Shown: positions 25,518 through 33,600 of the stretch, piece after piece
Numbering within the stretch: the stretch's first letter is position 1
How the letters are laid out: each line of letters starts with the position of its first letter
NCBI GenBank assembly: GCA_945883745.1
Contig: CAMCYH010000022.1
Span: 1-38,381 of the forward strand
DNA length: 38,381 nucleotides
Source: Candidatus Kuenenia stuttgartensis
GTDB taxonomy: Bacteria; Planctomycetota; Planctomycetia; Pirellulales; UBA1268
Reading direction: 5' to 3'
The notes under the pieces: model-generated
What the model saw: the letters and a program-made list of their open reading frames with translations, nothing else
Database searches by the model: none
Told to the model about the DNA's origin: nothing
Program-made: the position numbers and the translations under genes

Positions 25518-26879
25518 CTAGTTCTTCTCAAGGAGGCCGGTGTAATTTCGCATCACGAGATGGCTGTCAATTTTCTGCACGAGGTCAAACGCCACACTCA
25601 CTGCGATCAGCAGGCCAGTTCCCCCGTAAAAACTGGCGATTTGTGCAGGAATCCCGAGGGCCCCACTGATGATCGTCGGAATCACCGCGACAAGTGACAG
25701 GAACGCAGCCCCCACGTAAGTGATCCGCTCCATGACCCGCTCGAGGTAATCGGCGGTCCGCTTACCAGGCCGGTACCCGGGAATGAAGGCACCGAAATTT
25801 TTGAGATTGTCGGCCATCTCTTTTGGATTGAATGTGATTGCCGTCCAGAAATAACAGAAGAAATAGATGAGCAGCACGTAGAGCACGTTGTAGAGGACAG
25901 ACTGCCCACGGGTGAACGAGTCCTGCAGAGCCGCCAGGATTGAGTTGCCGGGAAATGCATTGGCGAGGTACTGAAACAACATCTGGGGGAACAGCAGCAA
26001 CGAACTGGCAAAAATGATCGGCATCACCCCGGCCTGGTTCACCCGCAAAGGAAGATACTGGCGAGTGCCTCCGTACACCCGCCGACCCCGGACATGCTTG
26101 GCGCTTTGGGTGGGAATCCGCCGCTGCCCCTGTGTCATGAACACCACTCCCGCCACCACGCTCACGAAGAGTGCGGCCAAAACAAGGAGCGTCTCGACTC
26201 CCATTTTGCCGCCCCCGCCTCCGAGTTCCCAACTGGTATCGCCACCCAGTTCGATCAACGCGCTGGGCATGCCGGCCAAGATACCGGCCATGATCAAAAG
26301 GCTAATCCCGTTTCCGATCCCGAACTCATCGATCTGCTCGCCAAGCCACATCAAGAAAATCGTGCCGGCGGTCATGGTGAGCACCGCGACCAATTGCCAG
26401 ACGAAAGGCAGTCTCCCATCGACCAGGAAGTCTGGTTGAATGAGCGACATCTCTCCTACCCGAGTTGACGACAAAAACGCGACGTAAGCCCAGCTCTGTA
26501 GGAGACAGACGAAAACGGTGGCGTACCGGGTGTATTCGTTGATCTTCTTGCGGCCCGCCTCTCCTTCCTTCTGCAACCTTTCCAAAGGCGGCCAGACTGT
26601 GCCCAGCAACTGGAAGATGATAGACGCCGAAATGTAGGGCATGATCCCAAGGCCAAAGATCGTGGCTTGCGAAAGTTGGCTCGCAGAAAAAACCGCCACG
26701 GTTTTCAGGAGGTCCGCAATGCCTTCTGACTGCTCGGCGAAGGCCGTCATCGCCGTCGGATCGACGATCGGCAGAGGCACCTGCCAACCGACACGGTAGA
26801 TTGCCAACAGCCCCAGCGTGAGCAGAATTTTCTGCCGCAATTCGGGAATCGTAAAGATAATCCTGAGTTTCTCGAGCAC
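25518..26879 (-). CDS. secY: Preprotein translocase subunit SecY
   Basis: 453 residues with ten hydrophobic segments, forming the Sec channel with SecE and SecG. The GTG at 26879 gives the normal N-terminus LEKLRIIFTIPELRQKILLT and has AGGA nine bases upstream; an ATG at 26918 (13 residues longer) is possible. Family signatures: MPYISASIIFQLL and, near the C-terminus, FIPGYRPGKRTADYLERVM. A Gly-rich loop (GGGGGKMG) in a periplasmic or cytosolic turn is slightly unusual. It follows rplO, as in the spc operon. Confidence 0.97.
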   Translation of the reverse strand: MLEKLRIIFTIPELRQKILLTLGLLAIYRVGWQVPLPIVDPTAMTAFAEQSEGIADLLKTVAVFSASQLSQATIFGLGIMPYISASIIFQLLGTVWPPLERLQKEGEAGRKKINEYTRYATVFVCLLQSWAYVAFLSSTRVGEMSLIQPDFLVDGRLPFVWQLVAVLTMTAGTIFLMWLGEQIDEFGIGNGISLLIMAGILAGMPSALIELGGDTSWELGGGGGKMGVETLLVLAALFVSVVAGVVFMTQGQRRIPTQSAKHVRGRRVYGGTRQYLPLRVNQAGVMPIIFASSLLLFPQMLFQYLANAFPGNSILAALQDSFTRGQSVLYNVLYVLLIYFFCYFWTAITFNPKEMADNLKNFGAFIPGYRPGKRTADYLERVMERITYVGAAFLSLVAVIPTIISGALGIPAQIASFYGGTGLLIAVSVAFDLVQKIDSHLVMRNYTGLLEKN

Positions 26880-26933
26880 GAAGCCGGTTCCTTTCCTTGA
26901 TCGTGCGCGGCGGGCCACGCCGGCTCCCCGAGA

Positions 26934-27455
26934 TTACCCGTCGGACCGCGGTTTCGACGATCCCTTTTTCACACTCTTTTTTCCGCTCCCCCGTTGCACG
27001 GGGGCGGGCCCCGGGAGGTCCGTTATGGCACCGCCGGCAGCGGTGATCTTTTCTCGCGCCTGAGTACTGAAGTGGTGCGCGGAAACCTTCAAGGGCTTGG
27101 TGAGCTTTCCCTCGCCGAGGATCTTCACCTCATCCCAAATACCCTTGCAAACGCCTCGCACGCGCAGGCTCTCCGGTGTCACTTCGTCACCGGCAGCAAA
27201 TCGCTCTTCAAGCACGGCCACGTTCACGGCAACCACCGTACGGGCGTAGCTGTTGTGAAAGCCTCGCTTCGGCAGCCGCCGAATGATCGGAGAGCGGCCA
27301 CCTTCGAAAATCGACGGCGCTGACCAGCCGGCCAACTGCCCCTGCCCCTTATGACCACGTCCGGAAGTCTTGCCTCGGCCCGAACCAGGGCCGCGGCCCA
27401 CACGCAACCGCTTCCTGTTCTTATTCACGCCACGATTGACGTCGTTGAGTCTCAT
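26934..27455 (-). CDS. rplO: 50S ribosomal protein L15
   Basis: 173 residues, longer than the usual 145. The Gly/Arg-rich N-terminal arm is clear (RGVNKNRKRLRVGRGPGSGRG, given in part: RLRVGRGPGSGRGKTSGRGH), followed by GWSAPSIFEGGRSPIIRRLPKRGF and the C-terminal globular domain ending about residue 147. A basic Ser/Lys-rich tail (GSGKKSVKKGSSKPRS) follows. L15 organises 23S domains during late assembly. The upstream slot for rpmD (L30) is empty: 89 bases separate it from rpsE. Confidence 0.96.
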   Translation of the reverse strand: MRLNDVNRGVNKNRKRLRVGRGPGSGRGKTSGRGHKGQGQLAGWSAPSIFEGGRSPIIRRLPKRGFHNSYARTVVAVNVAVLEERFAAGDEVTPESLRVRGVCKGIWDEVKILGEGKLTKPLKVSAHHFSTQAREKITAAGGAITDLPGPAPVQRGSGKKSVKKGSSKPRSDG

Positions 27456-27544
27456 GCTGGGGCTCCGGAATACGAAACGAGTGCGGGTTGGGAAAACTAA
27501 TCGCCTAACGGATCAACGAGATCGATGAAAAATTCCTAGTGTGC

Positions 27545-28057
27545 CTACTCAGGGCCGAGCGCTACACCGCGGAGACGCTCCACGTCGCCCCGTGTTCGCA
27601 GCTGCCTGAGGGCATTGACGGCCGCCTTGACAAGGTTGACAGGGTTGGTCGAGCCATGGCACTTGGTGAGCACGTCATGAATTCCGGCTGATTCACACAC
27701 CGCTCGCACGGCGGCACCTGCGATGATGCCAGTGCCCGGACTGGCGGGAAGCAAAAGCACCTTGCTGGTGCCGCTGAAGCCTTCCGCGCGATGAGGAATC
27801 GTGCTGCCCTCGAGCGGCACTTCAACAAGATTCTTCATGCCGTCCTTGATGGCCTTCTCCACGGCTGGCGGCACCTCGTTTGCCTTACCATATCCGACCC
27901 CGACCTTGCCACGACCATTCCCTACGACCACCAGCCCCGCAAAACTAAACCGTCGGCCACCTTTGACCACAGTGGCACACCGCCGCACCTTCACCACCTT
28001 TTCGGCAAACTCACCGCCCGCGCGGGATTCTTTCTCTTGTCTGGTTCCGGTCGACAC
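27545..28057 (-). CDS. rpsE: 30S ribosomal protein S5
   Basis: 170 residues from the GTG at 28057, which has GGGGAG six bases upstream; the open frame extends to 28186, but that part overlaps rplR. S5 acts in decoding accuracy at the small-subunit shoulder. Motifs: VVKVRRCATVVKGGRRFSFA, VVGNGRGKVGVGYGKANEVP, PASPGTGIIAGAAVRAVCE and GIHDVLTKCHGSTNPVNLVKA (listed as two overlapping parts of the C-terminal domain). An extra charged N-terminus (TGTRQEKESRAGGEF) is present. Confidence 0.97.
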   Translation of the reverse strand: MSTGTRQEKESRAGGEFAEKVVKVRRCATVVKGGRRFSFAGLVVVGNGRGKVGVGYGKANEVPPAVEKAIKDGMKNLVEVPLEGSTIPHRAEGFSGTSKVLLLPASPGTGIIAGAAVRAVCESAGIHDVLTKCHGSTNPVNLVKAAVNALRQLRTRGDVERLRGVALGPE

Positions 28058-28101
28058 GTTTGGCTCCCCTGGAAAAAAGTCTTCTGGTGCTGGATTTTTT
28101 G

Positions 28102-28470
28102 TTAGAAGTCGAGTCCCGCTTCCCTGGCCGCACTGGCAAGGGCCGCCACGCGGCCGTGGTAGCGAAACGAGCCACGATCGAAGCAAACCTGAGAGATTCC
28201 TGCCGCCTTCGCCCGGGCAGCAACCTCCTGACCGACAGCAGCTGCGGCAGCCTGGTTGCCACCGAACCCGACATTCTCACGCAGTTTTTTGTCCATCGTG
28301 CTCGCTGACACCAGTGTGCGACCGGAGGCATCGTCGATGATCTGTGCGTAGATGTGCTTGCTGGTGCGAAACACCGTGAGCCGAGGACGCTCCGACGTAC
28401 CCCGGATGTGGCGACGAACGCGATGGCGGCGTCGCTGGCGTTGACGAAGAATGGAGCGGGAGTGATCCAT
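28102..28470 (-). CDS. rplR: 50S ribosomal protein L18
   Basis: 122 residues, normal length. L18 binds 5S rRNA with L5 and L25. The basic N-terminus ([20 protein letters not shown]) leads into [31 protein letters not shown] and the C-terminal [20 protein letters not shown], then AREAGLDF. It lies between rplF (36 bases) and rpsE (44 bases). Confidence 0.97.
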   Translation of the reverse strand: MDHSRSILRQRQRRRHRVRRHIRGTSERPRLTVFRTSKHIYAQIIDDASGRTLVSASTMDKKLRENVGFGGNQAAAAAVGQEVAARAKAAGISQVCFDRGSFRYHGRVAALASAAREAGLDF

Positions 28471-28506
28471 GGCTGATTTCGCGTGAGGTGGGGAGGGATC
28501 GCTGGC

Positions 28507-29052
28507 TTACTTGGTGACGGCCTTGCCGGCCTTCCGTCGGACCTGTTCGTTTTCGTACCGGATACCCTTGCCCTTGTAGGGTTCGGGCTTCCGCAGGGCT
28601 CTCACTTCGGCGGCAAACTGACCAACCTGCTGTTTGTCGATGCCCTTGATCGTGACGTGGGTCTGGTCGGGACAACTCACCGTCAGAGTCTTGGGAATCG
28701 GCACATGCAGCTCATTCGCAAAACCGACTCGCAGTTGCAGAACGTTATTTTGGATAGCCGCCAGATATCCAACGCCGACGATCTCGAGTTTCTTCTCGAA
28801 GCCCTTTTCGACTCCTTCCACCATGTTGGCGACGAGCGCACGGGTCAAACCATGCACTGAGCGAGAGACCCGATTGTCATCAGCCCGACTGACGGTAAGA
28901 AGGTTCGCTGCCTGATCGACCTCGATGGATATTGCCGGATGCAGCCGCTGCTGGAGTTTTCCGAGCGGTCCTTCCACTTTGAGCGTGCCTGACTCGACGG
29001 CGACTTTCACGCCTTTCGGAATCTGCACGGGGGCTTTGCCGATACGGGACAT
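28507..29052 (-). CDS. rplF: 50S ribosomal protein L6
   Basis: 181 residues from the ATG at 29052 (MSRIGKAPVQIPKGV), preceded by AAGGA; the frame is open to 29295 over rpsH, which is not coding for this product. L6 supports the factor-binding (sarcin-ricin) region. Two repeated L6 domains; VEGPLGKLQQRLHPAI, GVEKGFEKKLEIVGVGYLA, and the C-terminal RKPEPYKGKGIRYENEQVRR are diagnostic. It is 79 bases after rpsH. Confidence 0.97.
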   Translation of the reverse strand: MSRIGKAPVQIPKGVKVAVESGTLKVEGPLGKLQQRLHPAISIEVDQAANLLTVSRADDNRVSRSVHGLTRALVANMVEGVEKGFEKKLEIVGVGYLAAIQNNVLQLRVGFANELHVPIPKTLTVSCPDQTHVTIKGIDKQQVGQFAAEVRALRKPEPYKGKGIRYENEQVRRKAGKAVTK

Positions 29053-29131
29053 GTCCTGATCCTTGAATCCTATTGAGGGAGACGCGTTTCTAGAGTTGAG
29101 TTTGTTTGACAGGTTCCCGATGGCCGACGGA

Positions 29132-29527
29132 CTACCAGAGTTCGCAGAGCACTTCGCCGCCCAATTTCCGCTGCCGCGCTTCGCGGTCACTGACCACACC
29201 ACTCGACGTTGAGAGGATAGAAATGCCCAAGCCCCCGAGCACCGGGCGGAGCAACGCCGAACGGCTGTAGACCCGCCGACCAGGCGAACTGACACGTTTG
29301 ATGTGGCGAATCAGTCGCTCGCCGTTAGGACCGTATTTCAGTTCCAGCTGCAGGTGAGGCACAGGCCCTCCCTGCACCTCCCGCCAGTCCCAAATGAAGC
29401 CTTCCCGCTTCAGCACATCGGCAACTCCTCGCTTTACCTTCGAGGCAGGTACCTCGACCGTGGGCCGCTCGATACGGACCGCGTTGCGGATACGGGTAAG
29501 CATGTCGGCGATCGGATCAGTCATCAT
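29132..29527 (-). CDS. rpsH: 30S ribosomal protein S8
   Basis: 131 residues. S8 binds helix 21 of 16S rRNA and in E. coli represses the spc operon. MTDPIADMLTRIRNA, VPASKVKRGVADVLKREGFI, and the C-terminal RPVLGGLGISILSTSSGVVSD followed by LGGEVLCELW are diagnostic. Two ATG codons in tandem begin the frame; the first is nine bases after GAGG and was taken. It follows rpsN by 12 bases. Confidence 0.97.
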   Translation of the reverse strand: MMTDPIADMLTRIRNAVRIERPTVEVPASKVKRGVADVLKREGFIWDWREVQGGPVPHLQLELKYGPNGERLIRHIKRVSSPGRRVYSRSALLRPVLGGLGISILSTSSGVVSDREARQRKLGGEVLCELW

Positions 29528-29539
29528 GGGTTGTGTCCT

Positions 29540-29725
29540 CTACCAACTGGCCTTGCGAACGCCCGGAATACACCCCAGGTCGGCGAGTTTCCGGAAACAG
29601 ATGCGGCACATGCCAAACTTGCGATAGACGGCGCGGGGCCGGCCGCACAGCATGCAGCGATGCACCTTCCGCGTGGAAAACTTCGGCGGTCGCTTGGCGG
29701 CTGCGATCTTCGATTTGCTTGCCAT
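29540..29725 (-). CDS. rpsN: 30S ribosomal protein S14, type Z
   Basis: 61 residues, the short zinc-binding form. Ligands are C24, C27, C40 and C43 ([20 protein letters not shown], then C43). The end [12 protein letters not shown] is universal. S14 sits in the 30S head near the decoding site. It lies between rplE (66 bases) and rpsH (12 bases), the normal place. Also called rpsZ in some annotation systems. Confidence 0.97.
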   Translation of the reverse strand: MASKSKIAAAKRPPKFSTRKVHRCMLCGRPRAVYRKFGMCRICFRKLADLGCIPGVRKASW

Positions 29726-29791
29726 ACCTGGTTCCTGGTCACGACCCCACCTCGGGGTCGCATCATCTCTCCAATCGGTCGTGTGAAGCCG

Positions 29792-30406
29792 CTACGCCGC
29801 GGCTCCGTCCTCGCCTTCCTTCTTGAGCGGCATCCCCATCGACACTAGAAACTCTCGGGCTTCGTCGTCGTTCCTGGCACTCGTCACGAAAGTGATATTC
29901 ATCCCCTGCGGCCGCGTGAACTTGTCCGGATTGATCTCCGGAAACACGTTTTGCTCCGCGAGCCCAAGGCTGTAATTTCCGTGACCGTCGAATGCGGTTC
30001 GGGAGAGACCCCGAAAGTCACGGACTCGCGGCAGCGCCAGAGACACAAGACGGTCGAGAAACTCATACATCCGCCGTCCGCGTAGCGTCACTTTGCAGCC
30101 GATCGGAAGGTTTTCTCGCAGCTTAAAACCCGCCACAGCCGCCTTCGACAATGTCGCAATCGGTTTCTGACCGGTCACCTGGGCCATCGCCGAAATGGCC
30201 TCTTCAAGATACTTCTTCTCAGTCACGGCCACGCCGACACCCATGTTGACGACAATTTTTTCCAGCCTCGGGATGGCATGGGGATTGGTCGTCGACAACT
30301 TCTTGGCCAACTCCGGGCGGACCGTGTTGACATAGTGCTCGAGCATTCGCGGGGTGCCCGTCGGCGCCGCCGCGGAGGGTTGTGCTTTCGTCTTCTTTGC
30401 CATCAT
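29792..30406 (-). CDS. rplE: 50S ribosomal protein L5
   Basis: 204 residues from the first of two tandem ATG codons at 30406, with AGGA five bases upstream; the open frame extends to 30580 over rplX. L5 binds 5S rRNA and forms bridge B1b with S13. Motifs: IPRLEKIVVNMGVGVA, QKPIATLSKAAVAGFKLREN, GCKVTLRGRRMYEFLDRLV, RDFRGLSRTAFDGHGNYSLG and TFVTSARNDDEAREFL. A Lys/Ala/Pro-rich N-terminal extension of about 20 residues precedes the domain, and an acidic tail (EGEDGAAA) follows. Confidence 0.97.
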   Translation of the reverse strand: MMAKKTKAQPSAAAPTGTPRMLEHYVNTVRPELAKKLSTTNPHAIPRLEKIVVNMGVGVAVTEKKYLEEAISAMAQVTGQKPIATLSKAAVAGFKLRENLPIGCKVTLRGRRMYEFLDRLVSLALPRVRDFRGLSRTAFDGHGNYSLGLAEQNVFPEINPDKFTRPQGMNITFVTSARNDDEAREFLVSMGMPLKKEGEDGAAA

Positions 30407-30459
30407 CACATTCCTGAACTTGATTCGATGTGTTCGCGCTGCCGTACCCGTCAGTTTCC

Positions 30460-30792
30460 CTAGGCCTTCGCCTTCCGGATGCTGCCGAGGTCGGACCCGC
30501 ACTTTCGGCACACCCGCGACCGGCTGCCGTCGGCATCCACCTTCACTCCAATCCGCGTCGCTTTCCCACAGGCCGGGCAAACAATCAGCACATTTGACGC
30601 ATCAACCGGCATCTCTTTGCTCAGACGGCCGCCCTGCGGACTCTTCTGGCTTCGCTTGATGTGCCGATAGACGCGATTGACTCCCTCCACCACAAGTTTG
30701 CCCTTGGAGGGAAGCACGGATAGTACCTTCGCCCGCGTACCGCGGGCGTTGCCCGTTGTTACTTCGACGAGATCACCGGAACGAATCAGCAT
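30460..30792 (-). CDS. rplX: 50S ribosomal protein L24 with zinc ribbon
   Basis: 110 residues. Its ATG shares one base with the TGA of rplN, so the two are translationally coupled. The KOW motif is at the N-terminus ([20 protein letters not shown]), followed by [20 protein letters not shown]. The C-terminal half carries C72-P-A-C75 and C95-R-K-C98, a zinc ribbon in place of the metal-free ending of E. coli L24. L24 starts assembly of the large subunit. Confidence 0.96.
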   Translation of the reverse strand: MLIRSGDLVEVTTGNARGTRAKVLSVLPSKGKLVVEGVNRVYRHIKRSQKSPQGGRLSKEMPVDASNVLIVCPACGKATRIGVKVDADGSRSRVCRKCGSDLGSIRKAKA

Positions 30793-31160
30793 CACACCAC
30801 CTCGCTCGCCAGACTGACGATCTTCATAAAATTCCGGTCTCGCAGTTCGCGAGCAACAGCTCCGAAAATGCGTGTCCCCTTCGGGTTTTTATCATTGTCG
30901 ATGATCACGCAGGCATTGCTGTCGAAACGCACATAGCTGCCGTCATCCCGCCGCGTCGGGCTCTTGCATCGCACAATCACTGCCTTGACAACGGCTTTTT
31001 TCTTGACGTCGCTGCCAGGAATCACGCTCTTCACGCTGCAGACGATGACATCACCGATCCCAGCTGTCCGTTTCTTACTGCCCCCAAGAACCTTGAAGCA
31101 CATCACTTCCTTGGCTCCGGTGTTATCCGCGACTTGAAGCCGCGTTTGCATCTGGATCAT
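30792..31160 (-). CDS. rplN: 50S ribosomal protein L14
   Basis: 122 residues, the standard length. [19 protein letters not shown] is nearly universal; [34 protein letters not shown] and [20 protein letters not shown] with the end VSLASEVV complete the family. L14 forms bridge B8 with 16S rRNA and binds the silencing factor RsfS. Its ATG overlaps the rpsQ stop by four bases (ATGA), and its stop overlaps the rplX start by one base. Confidence 0.98.
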   Translation of the reverse strand: MIQMQTRLQVADNTGAKEVMCFKVLGGSKKRTAGIGDVIVCSVKSVIPGSDVKKKAVVKAVIVRCKSPTRRDDGSYVRFDSNACVIIDNDKNPKGTRIFGAVARELRDRNFMKIVSLASEVV

Positions 31161-31531
31161 GTGGCAGCCCCTCTCTCGTCACGCATCTGCCCGGCTGAAC
31201 CCGTTGCGGCAGCCTCCTCGGCGCGAGCGGCGGTCTCCCGCATCTCGGTTGCGCGGGCACCGCTCCTCAGCGCCGCCAGGTCAACGGCTTGACTCTTCTG
31301 TACGACCCGCACCAACTCCCACCGCTTCAGCCGACTTCGCGGCCGGCACTCGATGATTTCAACGAGATCACCCGGCTGGGACTCATCCTGCTCGTCGTGC
31401 ACGTGGCACACGGTACGACGATGGAGGATTCGACCATACTTCGGGTGACGAACGACCCGCGGGATCTCGACCCGCCGCGTCTTACTCGACGCAGCACTGG
31501 TCACCGTTCCTGTCTCGACTCGCTTGGGCAT
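31157..31531 (-). CDS. rpsQ: 30S ribosomal protein S17 with long C-terminal tail
   Basis: 124 residues from the ATG at 31531 (AGGA nine bases upstream), against about 85 usually. The OB-fold core is residues 1-80: [61 protein letters not shown] tail of some 44 residues, rich in A, E and R ([20 protein letters not shown]), is likely helical or disordered. S17 binds the 5' domain of 16S rRNA. It ends in a four-base overlap with rplN. Confidence 0.95.
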   Translation of the reverse strand: MPKRVETGTVTSAASSKTRRVEIPRVVRHPKYGRILHRRTVCHVHDEQDESQPGDLVEIIECRPRSRLKRWELVRVVQKSQAVDLAALRSGARATEMRETAARAEEAAATGSAGQMRDERGAAT

Positions 31532-31584
31532 GAAGAGGGTTCCTGATGATCGAATGTTTGATGCTTGGATAGGTGCGATGATGG

Positions 31585-31800
31585 TCAAGACACCGCCGGT
31601 GAGGCGGCCCGCGCCGTTCGCTCGGCCAAAACGGTCTGGCAGCGGGCAATCGTACGTCGCAACTTCTTCATGTCGGTGGGCGCAGCAAGTTTTTCGGTTT
31701 GGGCCTGCATCCGCAGGCGAAACAGCGATTCAGCAGCGTCCTTGCAGACCAACTGGATCTGTTCGTCGCTCATCTCTCTCAATTCGGTCGCTTTACTCAT
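31585..31800 (-). CDS. rpmC: 50S ribosomal protein L29
   Basis: 71 residues from the ATG at 31800 (a GTG three codons upstream is possible). L29 lies at the tunnel exit and helps dock trigger factor and SRP. The two-helix form is clear: ELREMSDEQIQLVCKDAAES, LFRLRMQAQTEKL and KKLRRTIARCQTVLAER. The usual length is about 65. It sits between rplP (46 bases) and rpsQ (53 bases). Confidence 0.96.
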   Translation of the reverse strand: MSKATELREMSDEQIQLVCKDAAESLFRLRMQAQTEKLAAPTDMKKLRRTIARCQTVLAERTARAASPAVS

Positions 31801-31846
31801 GTCTGACACCCGCTGGAGGCTGCTCTATCGGCTCTTGATATTCTGC

Positions 31847-32263
31847 TTACATAACCCGACGCTTTACGAACCGCACCCGCACCGGCATCTTGTGGGCCAG
31901 TCGTGCGAAACACAGCCGCGCTGCGTCCTCGCTGACACCACCGATCTCATAGAGAATCGTGCCCGGTTTGATCACGGCGGCCCAGTACTCCGGTTCTCCC
32001 TTGCCTTTTCCCATACGCGTTTCAAGCGGAATCGAAGTCACCGACTTGTGTGGAAAAACACGGACGTACAGTCGCCCCTCCGTACGGAGATACTGCTGGG
32101 CCGCAATACGGCCAGCCTCGATGGTCGCAGCAGGAAGCCACCCCGGCTGTTCGGCCTGAAGGCCGAAGTCGCCGAAGACGACGCGGTTACCGCGGGTGGC
32201 GTCACCTCTTATACGACCTCTTTGGCTTTTTCGGTGCTTGACCCTCTTGGGCATCAGCGCCAT
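31847..32263 (-). CDS. rplP: 50S ribosomal protein L16
   Basis: 138 residues. The ATG at 32263 lies six bases after GAGGAGG and gives MALMPKRVKHRKSQRGR, the family start; two other ATGs nearby are either too close to or beyond that site. The gene therefore begins 62 bases inside the 3' end of rpsC in another frame, and its ribosome binding site lies within rpsC. L16 shapes the A site and factor-binding region. FGDFGLQAEQPGWLPAATIE, RMGKGKGEPEYWAAVIKPGT and ARLAHKMPVRVRFVKRR are diagnostic. Confidence 0.97.
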   Translation of the reverse strand: MALMPKRVKHRKSQRGRIRGDATRGNRVVFGDFGLQAEQPGWLPAATIEAGRIAAQQYLRTEGRLYVRVFPHKSVTSIPLETRMGKGKGEPEYWAAVIKPGTILYEIGGVSEDAARLCFARLAHKMPVRVRFVKRRVM

Positions 32264-32897
32264 CGCCATCCTCCTCGTACATGCCTTGGTTGACCCACAC
32301 CTGAATTCCGATGTTGCCCTGCGCCGTGGGAGCCTCGCAGAACCCGTAATCGATTTTGGCCCGAAGCGTGGAGAGCGGCATCGCTCCAGCGATCGCCTTT
32401 TCGCATCGCGACATTTCCGCACCGCCGAGCCGACCAGCGAGCTGGATCTTCACGCCTTTCGCGCCGGCGTCCATCGTGGTTTCAAGGGCGCGCTTGAGTG
32501 TTCGCCGGAAAGCAGCCCGCTTGCTGAGCTGGTCGGCGATATCCTCCGCGATCAGCTGTGCCTGAATCTCTGGCCGACTCACCTCTTCCACCTTAAGATT
32601 GACTCGCCGGCCGAGCAGTTCCTGGAGTTCCTCCTGCAGGCGATCGACTTCCTGGCCTTTGCGGCCAATGATCACGCCCGGCCGTGCCGAGTGAAGAATC
32701 ACCTTCACCTCGTCCCGCGTTCGCTCAATCTCAACCTTTGGAATGGCCGCAGCACGGTACTTCGTCTTGAGAAACTTCCGTACCTTGAAATCCTCCATAA
32801 GGAGTTCCCGAAAGTCTTTCTTCGAGGCGTACCAACGACTCTTCCACGGCTCGGTCACGCCGGTACGGAAGCCGGTGGGATGAACTTTCTGACCCAT
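32202..32897 (-). CDS. rpsC: 30S ribosomal protein S3
   Basis: 231 residues from the ATG at 32897 (MGQKVHPTGFRTGV), preceded by AAGGAAG; the frame is open to 33062 within rplV. S3 guards the mRNA entry channel and has helicase activity with S4 and S5. The KH domain carries VIIGRKGQEVDRLQEELQ, and the C-terminal domain AIAGAMPLSTLRAKIDYGF and GNIGIQVWVNQGM. The Glu/Asp/Lys-rich tail (EEDGDGADAQEGQAPKKPKR) is the part that overlaps rplP by 62 bases. Confidence 0.97.
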   Translation of the reverse strand: MGQKVHPTGFRTGVTEPWKSRWYASKKDFRELLMEDFKVRKFLKTKYRAAAIPKVEIERTRDEVKVILHSARPGVIIGRKGQEVDRLQEELQELLGRRVNLKVEEVSRPEIQAQLIAEDIADQLSKRAAFRRTLKRALETTMDAGAKGVKIQLAGRLGGAEMSRCEKAIAGAMPLSTLRAKIDYGFCEAPTAQGNIGIQVWVNQGMYEEDGDGADAQEGQAPKKPKRSYKR

Positions 32898-32922
32898 GGT
32901 GTTCTTCCTTCGCTCGGATGAC

Positions 32923-33273
32923 CTAGTTCGTTTTTGCCAATGGCGCCGTATCGAGCGACACCTTGATGTGCGACATGCGCCGCTTGATCTCAAACGCCTG
33001 CCCACGGGACATCGGGCGGATCCGCTTGAACATCGGCCCGCCGTCGATCCGCGCGTCGACAACCATCAGATCGTCGATTGCCGGAGCCTGCTGATGCTCA
33101 GCGTTTCCCAGGGCGCTTTTAATCACCTTCTCCAGCATCCGGGCACCGCGGTGGGGCTGAAAACGAAGGATATCGAGCGCCTCATCGGCAAACTTCCCGC
33201 GGACCAAATCGGCGAGCGCCCGCACCTTGCGGGCACTGATTCGGGCATATTTGTGCGTGGCGGTGTATGGCAT
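32923..33273 (-). CDS. rplV: 50S ribosomal protein L22
   Basis: 116 residues. L22 lines the peptide exit tunnel and its hairpin is a site of macrolide resistance changes. HKYARISARKVRALADLVRG, EALDILRFQPHRGARMLEKV, IKSALGNAEHQ and the loop-bearing C-terminus GPMFKRIRPMSRGQAFEIKR (followed by RMSHIKVSL) are all clear. No change in the hairpin is obvious by eye. It lies 11 bases after rpsS and 25 before rpsC. Confidence 0.97.
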   Translation of the reverse strand: MPYTATHKYARISARKVRALADLVRGKFADEALDILRFQPHRGARMLEKVIKSALGNAEHQQAPAIDDLMVVDARIDGGPMFKRIRPMSRGQAFEIKRRMSHIKVSLDTAPLAKTN

Positions 33274-33284
33274 GGTTGCATCCC

Positions 33285-33557
33285 CTACTTTCCGGTGCCC
33301 TTGCCACCGTGACCACGGAACGTCCGTGTCGGCGAAAACTCGCCGAGCTTGTGGCCGACCATATCCTCGGTAACAAAAACCTTCAGGTGTTGTTTGCCGT
33401 TGTGAACCATGAAAGTGAGCCCGATGAACTCAGGCACGATCGTGCACGCCCGAGCCCATGTCTTGATCGGCTCACGCTTGCTTCCGGCCAGTTGAGCCTC
33501 CACCTTCTCAAAGAGGCGAGGGTCGACGAACGGTCCTTTTTTTGCGCTGCGTCCCAT
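33285..33557 (-). CDS. rpsS: 30S ribosomal protein S19
   Basis: 90 residues, standard. [60 protein letters not shown] and [20 protein letters not shown] cover the whole family pattern. S19 sits at the top of the 30S head, contacting S13 and the 50S. It lies between rplB (43 bases) and rplV (11 bases). Confidence 0.98.
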   Translation of the reverse strand: MGRSAKKGPFVDPRLFEKVEAQLAGSKREPIKTWARACTIVPEFIGLTFMVHNGKQHLKVFVTEDMVGHKLGEFSPTRTFRGHGGKGTGK

Positions 33558-33600
33558 GATGTTTTCTGATGTTTCGACAGACCGAAGCCTGCCTTCATGA

